Below, piece by piece: positions 55,998-64,000 of a stretch of 64,000 bases of DNA. A model generated the notes under the pieces. It saw only the letters and a program-made list of their open reading frames with translations. It was not told where the DNA came from and did no database searches. Position 1 is the stretch's first letter. Every line of letters begins with the position of its first letter. The stretch spans positions 31,727,482 to 31,791,481 of the forward strand of contig NC_088205.1 in the NCBI RefSeq assembly GCF_037126465.1, read 5' to 3'. The translations under genes were made by a program, and so were the position numbers. Source of the stretch: Ornithodoros turicata. Its lineage: Eukaryota; Arthropoda; Arachnida; Ixodida; Argasidae.

Positions 55998-56743
55998 TCA
56001 TAGTCTAGAGATATGATAATCTTGCTTTCGGTTGACTACGAACGCAGAAGGCCCGACATCTCTTATGGTTGAACGCAGGATATTCTTATCGATCAGTTTC
56101 GTTGTGCTGAAGCTTCTTTCAGCATCAGCGACAGTAACTGGTGTGGTCAGAAAATGCCTGACGCAAATGCAAGGATTCTGATATATCTCTTGGTGGCTTT
56201 CTTGTATGTGTACGTTAAAAATTGTTTGGCGTCTCTTTGTTTGGCGTCCTCTCTTTTTCTCAATGACACAAAACGATATTCCATTATAAGTTCGTTGGCA
56301 TCGATGTGTACCATTTTTACTTCAAAATTTTTCCTGCGATTCTCCAGTTCAAGTTCCCATTGACACTGCCCCAAGTTGTTAGCGTTTTACAGAAATCCAA
56401 ACAACTTTTACCACTCCACGAGTTGGTCGATGAAACAGAAGATATGGCCTGATCAGTGAGAATAAGAAAGAACTGCGATTTGAATTTTCGCTCTGCAGAA
56501 AGACGACTCTTACTTTTTTTGTTGTTGTCACTTTTAGGAGAAGGTAGCAGACATTGCACTTGATAGCACTTGATTGGCTATGATCCGGTTCATCAGGTGT
56601 CCACAACAGCGCTCCTGTATATTTGGGCGCACGGAACCGCGCGGGACCATTTTTTTCCGCCACGCAACCAGGGACCAATTTTTCCAGTACCAACTTTTCC
56701 GTACTATTTCTTTCCGGAATTCCATCCAGCATGCTCTACACAT
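55998..56743 (-). pseudogene. hAT transposase C-terminal remnant
   Basis: Minus-strand frames, mutually shifted, end in the diagnostic hAT dimerisation segment TTPVTVADAERSFSTTK followed by ILRSTIRD and a stop at 55998. Upstream pieces (about 56147-56743) include ELIMEYRFVSL, LFHRPTRGVVKV and CNVCYLLLKV in different frames. At least two frameshifts separate them. The DDE core and BED finger are not recognisable here. Confidence 0.55.
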
Positions 56744-57309
56744 TCTCGCTCCTATAGTTGTTTAATCTTCGATTTGGAAGATGACTGACTTGGTTCTTTG
56801 GATGATTAGTTTTCAACTCATTTCTGTTTGCCCACCGTTTTAGGCATTCAAGATCAACGTTACTTCCTCTTATAAGAAGAACTCGGAAATTTACGCGCTA
56901 AAACTACGAAAACAGACAGGTACTTAGGCCCTCAAAAACACCTAAATAGGCAAGAACATGCAAAAACAGACACGTTGTAACGCATGCCAAAACTACTTCT
57001 AATGTACGCTTCACGACGCAGACTTTGTGCTGTGGAAATGTAGCGAATGCTACAAAACCATTCGATGACGCTGTGCAGCGTCAAGCCTCCTTCCTGCACC
57101 ACTAGTTCAAGCTCACTGGGTGTTGTCGTTGATCCTCTAACATATATTCAGTTTAATTTTACTACTCGTTTTCTCTTATGTTTACTCGTTTACTTTAGCA
57201 TATATGTAGCTTTAGCCGCTATGGAGTAGACGGCGTTCCATGTATTATCCGTCCATCGGTCACATTTTCTCTTAGACGTTTTGTCAGCGACACTCTACCT
57301 CCGGTAGGC

Positions 57310-57565
57310 GAATTTAATCCACTGTGGTGATGATGAAAAGTCTCGCCGTTGTCGGCCTCACACAGGTGGGCAACGTCACGACTGACGGCCTGGGGAAATG
57401 TGCATCCCTGGCCGACTTCTAAAGGAACTGTGCCGACATATGTCTGAAAGCGTCTGAAGGAAACCCAGGAAAAACCCCAGACAGCACAGCCGGCACCGGG
57501 ATTCGATCCCAGTCTCGACGAAACACGGCCAGCACGCTAACCACTGAGCCACGCGAGCTGTGGCA
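57310..57565 (-). mobile_element. tRNA-derived SINE, divergent subfamily
   Basis: In minus orientation the head has GTGGCTCAGTGGTTAGCGTG (A box) and GGGATCGAATCCC (B box). The body has GGGGTTTTTCCTGGGTTTCC, shared with the SINEs at 31.1 and 36.6 kb. The tail CCTGTGTGAGGCCGACAACG recurs at about 43825. TSDs were not found. Confidence 0.75.
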
Positions 57566-58545
57566 TCGCTCATGATCACAGTTGTCTCGCGGCGTAAGTC
57601 CACCAATGGACCATTTCCGACAACGCGTATGCGCATGCAAAGCCCTTGCGTTCGCCATCTTTGAGTGGAAAACATCGCTATGGACCCACCTGCGGACGAC
57701 TGTCATGTTCATTGTGGGGAGATAATCGGTTTCAAGGTTACGCGGACGTTTGAGGTCTGGCAATGAGTACAATGCGCTTTCACTCTTTCCGCATTCTTCT
57801 TCCAATCTTCTCTTGCTACTTTCCCACGCAACGTGCCAGTTCGAAAAGCGTCACCATTATTGGGGGAAAGACACGACGTCCGACATTCCGTCGCCATGGG
57901 CGACGCGAATATGGAAATGGTCCATTAGGAACATGCGCATGACAGTAGAAGAGTGACGGCGGGCGTGTTTGTCACCCGTTGACTCACGATAACCCCATTC
58001 AAGCCCCACACATTCAGCCAAATTCAAACTTCATAAACATCCAAACTGACACATTAAGCAGCCTTGGTAGTCGCCATTCATTCCACCTTTCTCACTCTAT
58101 GACCTTGTTCGAAATGCGGGAGAAGAAGACCCGATCTTTGTGGTCTCCCGCCTTTCGGTGCATATGAGCATTCGGATGTTCTGGACGTTTGGTGCTTATG
58201 AGCAGCTTCTCCCCTCCTGCTCATTTCCACCAAACGCTCAAAACCACCAACTTTTTTTTCGGTGCATATGGGCGTTTGGAGGTTTTGAGTGTTCGGAGGT
58301 TATGAGCATTTGGTGCTTATGAGCGACTACCGTTGGACTATGGTCGGGAGCACCGCCGAGCACCGCCGAGCATCGCCGGCGCACCGACGTGGTGTCGACG
58401 CGCTGTGCTGCCTGGGTCGGAACATATTCTACTCTGTGTCGAAGCATTCCACTCATTCCAGTCTTTTGGAGCGCTGCCTCCTACTCACGGCGATGCTTTT
58501 CATCATTCGGGAAGCGAAAATAAGCAACACCCCCACAGCACAAAA

Positions 58546-58870
58546 CTTTGTGGGGACGTCCGAAGCTAATCCCAACGTCCCTGGTCTAGCTGTGGACGTT
58601 TCAGCGACATTCACGGGATCTGTGTTAGAAACGCGATAATGTGAAATCCGACCAACTGCAGCGTGGGTGCTACAGCGGGAGCTCGTTGTGGCCCGCACGA
58701 CCCAAAAGTTTGCAGGGATGTCCCAAAGAGGTCCCAACCTTCCTGGTCTCGCAAGAGAGGTTTCCATGACCTTGGAAGCATCTCTGTTTGAAACGCGACG
58801 CTGGGAAGTCCCACAAACTACCGTGCTGGCGCAAGAGCGCAAGCTCCGCCTCCTCAGTGGAAGGACAAGC
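58546..58870. repeat. imperfect ~160-bp tandem repeat
   Basis: Two units, starting AAACTTTGTGGGGACGTCC (about 58547) and AAAGTTTGCAGGGATGTCC (about 58708), share GGTCCCAACCTTCCTGGTCT-like and GAAACGCGA blocks. Frames on both strands are conserved between the units, so coding strand cannot be decided. No known family is recognised. Confidence 0.6.
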
Positions 58871-59925
58871 GTCCAGAAATGAAAGGAAAGAAGCACAGGT
58901 TAGGACAGAGAAGCGATAGGCATCGCCATTTGTTGAGAATGTGCGCGGTTAAGAATCCAAAATGTGGGAAATGAAAAGAGACATGTCTCTTGGCCTCAGT
59001 CGTTCGAAACTGACAAAACTTTCAAATCCAGCGTTTTGATTACCGAAGTGCAGACGTGCGGCTGTGGAGAAGCTGATGTCAAAGATTAGCCGTATTCATT
59101 TGGCCGGTTTGACAGTTGGGTTGCTCGGTTCGCGGTGGTTCGCGGCGTCTGTCGTGGAACTGCCGTGAGTTGTGGCTACAGCAAACGTAAGTATATCTGA
59201 AGTTCTGAACTGCCGTCAAATTTAGGCTGTACTGTTATTTGCAATCTCGTGTGAAGGCTTTTGGTGACCTACGTTGATAGGAACCCGGTTGGATCTCTTG
59301 ACTCGTCTGAGGGTTCGCCAGGCTTGGATCTTTTGACCCCTTTGTGTTACATCGTTAACTCTAACGTCGTTAAGCAGAAATTACCCGTATCGAAATACGA
59401 GGGACTCGGTATAAATAGAATACAAATGCAGGTGGCAAATCAACATCTCATTTTTATTGACTTAGTTACTCACTTTGTAACGCATAGCGCTGTCAAAGAA
59501 AAGCCGACAGTTCTCTTATGTCATTTGTGTTAAAAACAGGTGGTTGCATTGTAAGATCAACCTGCTTGTAACACAGGATTGATAGTAGTGCTCTCTCTCT
59601 CTTTTTTCAGCTCTTCGTGTTAGAGATTATTTCTACAGTTAGCGTGGGGGGGGGGGGATATATTTATTAGACGAAAAGAAAAAAAAAAACGTGGGAAAGG
59701 TCAGCCAAACGGGACGTCGGCTTGCTATTCCGGAAATAAATAAATAAAATTAAGAAATAAATAAAAAGACAAGAAAAGGAATTAGGAAATAAATGATAAA
59801 CTAACAATGGATCAATGGAGGATGAAGTAGATTAAAGACAAAGACGAAAAAGAAAAAAAAGACTAACAAGCGGTGAAAGAAGCGTGGGTTACGTACACTC
59901 ACATTGGGTGGGCCGGCTGCTGTTT
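58871..59925. other. no recognisable gene
   Basis: A donor-like AACGTAAGTATA near 59185 follows a GC-richer stretch. There is a poly-G run at about 59646-59656 and AAATAAATAAA tracts at 59735-59765. No gene is supported. Confidence 0.3.
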
Positions 59926-60458
59926 CAAACCACATTGATTATTCAAACACTTCCCGTATCACAGCAGGCTCGTAGTGGAAGAGCCAAGTCGCTGTTGTGG
60001 ACACACGTTCTACATGGCGGAACCGTCTGATCATGGACTCTCTCAGGGTACGAAAGATAGCTTCATATGCCCGAACAACTTTGTTTGTGTGTGTGTGCGT
60101 GTGCGTGTGCTTGCGTGTGTGTGTGCGTGTGCTTGCGCGCGCGTGTGTGTGTGTGTGTTTCTGTATCAAGTTTTCCCTTAATTTCCCAAATCGCCCAAAC
60201 CACATTGATTATTCAAACACTTCCCGTATCACAGCAGGCTCGTAGTGGAAGAGCCAAGTCGCTGTTGTGGACACACGTTCTACATGGCGGAACCGTCTGA
60301 TCATGGACTCTCTCAGGGTACGAAAGATAGCTTCATATGCCCGAACAACTTTGTTTGTGTGTGTGTGCGTGTGCGTGTGCTTGCGTGTGTGTGTGCGTGT
60401 GCTTGCGCGCGCGCGCGTGTGTGTGTGTTTCTGTATCAAGTTTTCCCTTAATTTTTCC
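59926..60458. repeat. 270-bp tandem duplication with (GT)n core
   Basis: Copy 1 starts CAAACCACATTGATT at 59926 and copy 2 at 60196. The non-microsatellite parts are identical or nearly so. The GT/GCGC runs differ in length, so the event is recent. Long open frames here are artefacts of the GT repeat. Confidence 0.9.
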
Positions 60459-61092
60459 CGCCGTCCACAAAAGGACAAAGACAAATCACTTTGCGGCTGT
60501 GCTCATTATTATTGGTAACAAACTTCATTTCTGGCATAACGTGGGAACGGCTGCGCTAGTGGACGCAAAAGTACAAATCTGAGTCCAGCAGTATAGCCTG
60601 CATTTTGGGGTTGAGGTCAATGAACGTGACAGGTTAATGTTGATTGGAAAGCACAGCAAGACAGCATTTTTCCGCACGGTCAGTAAAAGAATACAATAAC
60701 GTGACAAGGGTGGGGGCCAATGAAAAGAACGCGACAAGGATAAGTTTTAAGCCCTGCGGCCTACGATTCTTTCTAAGTTGAGCTCAATATCAATATTCTT
60801 GGTAACAAGCATCCGTTCTGGCGTGTTAGCATAGCGTGTTACGGCGCTAGGGGCAATGGACATAAACGTGCAAGGCAAAAGGGGGACTCGCCGCCGTAAC
60901 CTAGAGCACAACCACAGGATTTTCTCGCTTACATTTTTTTGTGCGTGTGCGTGTGTGGTAAGAAGAGAGAAAACACCGAAATGTCTTCACTGTTACTGGG
61001 CTTCCTAACTTAATACTACGTACAGTGCAATTGTTCTGCAGTGAACATGGTAAGGGATAGACTTTCTTTGCTGTCGGGAATCCTGACCAGTA
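60459..61092. other. no recognisable gene
   Basis: Contains a GTGCGTGTGCGTGTGTGG run near 60940. No coding or element ends seen. Confidence 0.3.
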
Positions 61093-61258
61093 TATGACGC
61101 TTTGACTGGTTGGATCTCTTGACTCGCCTGTCACGTGACCGGTTGGATCTCCTGACTCGATGGATCTCTTGACCGGGTTGGAACTCTTGACGCTTTGGAT
61201 CTTTTGACTCGCCTGTCACGTGACCGGTTGGATCTCTTGACTCGATGGATCTCATGAC
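61093..61258. repeat. minisatellite with GGATCTCTTGACTC core
   Basis: Seven or so copies of a TTGGATCT(C/T)(T/C)TGACTCG-like unit. Higher-order duplication: GACTCGCCTGTCACGTGACC recurs at about 61124 and 61207 (83-bp period). Two isolated copies occur near 59290-59335. Confidence 0.75.
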
Positions 61259-62144
61259 CTTAAGCGATCCCATGGACGTCGGAAATAAACAACAACTTTA
61301 TTGTTGGACAAATAGATCCCTATCGCGGAATAGATTCCGTATCGAAAAATGGATGTCCGTCGGACATTCTTGGTTGTATATTCGCAAGATTTTCCATGTC
61401 GGCTGTCTCAAGGATTGTCCAAATCACGTCCCTCACGGGACATTACACCGAACATTTCTTGCGGGAGTGAGAGAAACAGGAGACTTTGCAGCAGTGCGGA
61501 AGTTTGATATTCGATCGGCCAACTGAATATCCCGAACGAAACTACTTCGAAATAAACAGACGTTATGTTGATGGTGGATTGATACTCCAACCAATTTCTT
61601 ACTTCAATGATGTTTTTGTGTGTAATCGAATTAAAGTTGGACACCTCACCCTTCTCTTTGTATCACAAGCGAGCAGGGCTCTCGAATCCGCGGAAGCTAT
61701 TGAAACTACTTAGTTGTGTATAGTATCTGTTTTCTCTACGAAGGGGAGTGAAGGATGTTCGGTGTCCCTTCAAATTCGCGTGCTTACGTGATGAGGGGGC
61801 AGATGTCTGCCTGCTCTCCTGTTAACACAGTCTGCTTTGGTGGACTGTGTCTTGGTTGCTTACGGTTGCTATCAAACAGGTATTTAAAAGAGTTATTTTT
61901 TTAGGCGTCCATGAATCGATTCTAATGAACTGGTTATGCGATTTTCGGCTGTGTTTCTTGCCCCATTTCCCCATTCATTATCATTAACTTATTTGTTGTT
62001 GTTGTGTTTCTTGCTGTGTTTTTGCCGATCTATATGATTTTTTTTTCAGTTTTGCCCATGTGATTATGTGATTTTCAGTTGTGCTTATTTTTTCTCATGT
62101 CAATTAGTGTTTCTGATAAAGTGATTGCTGTCATGCTGTAGGTG
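61259..62144. other. no recognisable gene
   Basis: Frames at 61245-61526 and 61486-61713 are open by chance as far as I can judge. Confidence 0.3.
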
Positions 62145-62152
62145 CCAGGAAC

Positions 62153-62186
62153 TAGAGTCACTAAATAAGCTTATTTAGTGACTCTA
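62153..62186. mobile_element. 34-bp minimal MITE: two abutting terminal repeats
   Basis: TAGAGTCACTAAATAAG followed directly by its exact complement, with the perfect 8-bp TSD CCAGGAAC on both sides (62145-62152 and 62187-62194). The ends are identical to those of the 242-bp MITE at 52206-52447. Confidence 0.85.
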
Positions 62187-62424
62187 CCAGGAACCTTTTG
62201 TCAAGCTCCATTGGAGCTTTTTGTCCCTGGCTCCCCCACAATATCGTGGAAATAATAATAATAATTATTATTATATGAGCACGAACCGTTTTCTGATGAA
62301 GGGCTATTGACAAGGAAAGTCGAGTTTGGAACCAGCCTATTGTACAGAAGGATAAATGGTGCGCGAATTCCCCCCCCCAAAAAAAAAAAGAAAGAAAAGA
62401 GGGGTTAAGCTCCTGTGACCTGGA

Positions 62425-62595
62425 TTGTATCTCATTACGGCCGAAGTCTCATTACGGCCGATGTCTCAATACGGCCGAAAGTCTCAATACGGCCGGTAAT
62501 CCTTTAATCCCCAAGTGTCTCATTACGGCCAAAGTCTCAATACGGCCGAAGGCAGTCTCATTACGGCTGAAGATGTCTCATAACGGCCAAATGTG
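62425..62595. repeat. minisatellite, CTCATTACGGCCGAAGT unit
   Basis: About nine copies of GTCTCA(T/A)TACGGCC(G/A)A(A) in direct orientation with 15-22 bp spacing, interrupted once by TCCTTTAATCCCCAA. Confidence 0.85.
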
Positions 62596-63328
62596 AAAAT
62601 GTGTATTGTAACCTGCATTGATATGCATGTCGCAGCCAGGTATGGATATATATTCAGCAGGGTATAAGCCATGCACTATGCCCGTAGGGCCCTTATCATA
62701 TTTACATACACATATTGCGAGACAAACGGTATGTTATCATACCACAGCACAATGCAACATATTGTGTAATGTGTACTCCCACAAGGTAGTGTTGATGTTG
62801 CTGTGAAGCAGGCTACTATGTGGAGTTAGCTACTTGTAGAGAGCTAGATGAATATTGGCTTTGTTGTGACGCTTTTGGAGCCATCCTACAGTCACTGGCA
62901 AAGACGGAACATCTATCTCAGTCGATGTCAGTTTATTTCCATTCGCCTTACAACGGTACAATTCTTGCTTCTGGAATGAGTAAACCTGCAAGAAGCGAAG
63001 AGCAACCATGAATAGGCTAGAATATTAAAAACAAAACAAAAAACAAGCATTTGTCTCTACATGGCTGGTTTTAATGTGCACAAGCTGCACATGTGTTGAT
63101 ACGTGTCTGTTATTTCATACAAGGTTAACATAAATCTTCATCTAGACAAAAGAATGACAAGCCTTAAAAATGTCACTTCCAGGTAAACACAGAGCATGAC
63201 CATGATATGAATATAGGTTCAGTAGTTCATTCCCTTAATGGAAACATGTGAATATCAAATAGTGATACATTACAATTCATGAAATGATGCATGCATAACT
63301 TTTCATTTCTGGTTTCTTTTTTATAAAA

Positions 63329-63358
63329 GTAGTGCACGAATTAACATTCGTGCACTAC
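63329..63358. repeat. hairpin
   Basis: GTAGTGCACGAAT / ATTCGTGCACTAC, perfect 13-nt arms around TTAA-like 4-nt loop. Confidence 0.7.
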
Positions 63359-63953
63359 TACAAAATTTCTCACTTCACAACAGAATCTTATTATGATCTT
63401 AACAGCTCACCTCTTCGGCCAGGACTCCCTGGGCAGCAACATCCTATTAGCCATGTTGTTGTTTTTCTTTTTCGGAATCCTCCGTGCAGCCACATACCAT
63501 GCCTGGAATGGAAAACCAGCTATAAATAACAATGTATTTGAATGACATCCTCTTGAAGTATTTATTCTAATCAGATATGCTTTTGTGCCTAGTATGGTGC
63601 GCGAAGGCACGTAAGTACAACATTTGCAGACGTTCGACGTAAGCAGTTCAAGGAGATCAATTCAAGTACGCCGACTTGCGCTTTTATTTTTGAAGAAATA
63701 CGACGACAAATTTTAACAAATTAAATATGGCTCACAATGATACGACTAAATGCTGCTGTACGGTGATGCATTGTCGGTATCTTATCGTCTTCGAATAAAT
63801 TTGTTGCTCCTAAACGCGCAACCAACTAGAAACGGCGCAAACCTACGAACAGATACCGAGTTACATCTATTACAGGCACTTCGGCTGTTTTAATTCATTT
63901 AAATTACTCGTATGAGAATCCAACTATGTGGGGACAGCACACTACTAAGCCAG

Positions 63954-63972
63954 ACCCCCCCCCCCCCCCCCA
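63954..63972. repeat. poly-C run
   Basis: An uninterrupted run of about 19 C near the right edge; its length is prone to sequencing error. Confidence 0.8.
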
Positions 63973-64000
63973 ATCTACGAAAGCATTACTCACCAGAATT

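Larger units (their letters stand above)
55398..58323 (-). mobile_element. hAT-containing element with ~275-bp inverted repeats
   Basis: The arms 55398-55671 and 58048-58323 are near-complements (CTCATATGCACCGAATGCTC at the left start). Each arm contains internal CCAAACG(C/T)(C/T)CA units. The interior holds hAT transposase scraps (minus strand) and a SINE at about 57310-57565. Typical hAT ends are much shorter, so the repeats could be a separate foldback flanking a hAT copy. Confidence 0.65.
62596..64000. other. no recognisable gene
   Basis: AT-rich with short frames. A hairpin at 63329-63358 and a poly-C run at 63954-63972 are the only distinct features. Confidence 0.35.

Noticed and set aside
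59975..60582. Cys/Val/Arg-rich frames resembling Cys-repeat proteins
   Set aside because: Pure translation of (GT)n and GCGC runs.
1..64000. CRISPR arrays, rRNA genes, prokaryotic operons, riboswitches
   Set aside because: No regularly spaced direct repeats with unique spacers, no rRNA-like stretches, and the gene structure is eukaryotic with introns and TEs.

Overview
This window looks like a transposon-dense intergenic or intronic stretch from an arthropod nuclear genome, most plausibly a hard tick (Ixodidae). The evidence is spliceosomal introns, non-LTR and LTR retrotransposons, tRNA-derived SINEs with a (TCC)n tail that resemble the tick SINE Ruka, many hAT-type MITEs with perfect 8-bp target-site duplications (TSDs), P/THAP9-like and MULE DNA transposons, and only scraps that could be host exons. 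No prokaryotic operons, rRNA or CRISPR arrays are present. The species call is an inference.

Left third (0.5-21.8 kb). A broken BED-finger hAT transposase gene lies on the minus strand (0.5-2.8 kb). It is followed by a MITE (2.9-3.4 kb) and a decayed Gypsy-type LTR retrotransposon on the plus strand (gag, protease, RT, RNase H and the start of integrase; 3.4-11.76 kb). The Gypsy pol is split after the protease by a 4.56-kb DNA transposon (5314-9877) with roughly 200-bp inverted ends. That element carries a THAP-like first exon and is itself interrupted by a hAT MITE, a LINE scrap and a foldback element. A multi-exon P-element/THAP9-like transposase gene follows (11.97-16.16 kb). Its introns can be read at base resolution, and it is broken by frameshifts, a solo LTR in intron 2 and two short palindromic insertions with 12-14 bp TSDs. 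A Tx1/L1-like LINE with intact ORF1 and frameshifted ORF2 closes this part (16.7-21.8 kb).

Middle third (22-43 kb). This part is a mosaic of MITEs: TIR elements at 23.1, 24.5, 26.3, 30.3, 33.4, 34.0, 37.9, 39.7 and 40.9 kb. It also holds a 5'-truncated jockey/CR1-like LINE inside a larger TIR-bounded unit (27.2-30.8 kb), two SINEs, a tRNA-like sequence and a small internally deleted LTR element. Nesting is explicit. One MITE sits 4 bp inside the end of another (31.6-32.9 kb), and an LTR element sits inside a MITE (37.9-39.6 kb). A CpG-rich, CCAAT-containing promoter-like stretch (31.4-31.64 kb) abuts one nest.

Right third (43-64 kb). An apparently intact MULE transposase gene with a FLYWCH finger lies between oppositely oriented arrays of a TTTTGCGCAGATGCAT-like motif (45.5-48.8 kb). 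There are also a 1.1-kb near-complete foldback element (53.9-55.0 kb), a hAT remnant inside roughly 275-bp inverted repeats (55.4-58.3 kb), several tandem repeats, and a 34-bp element made of nothing but two abutting TIRs with a perfect 8-bp TSD (62.15 kb).

The genes do not form a host pathway. They are mobile-element proteins (transposases, RTs, gag) plus a few unassigned putative exons.
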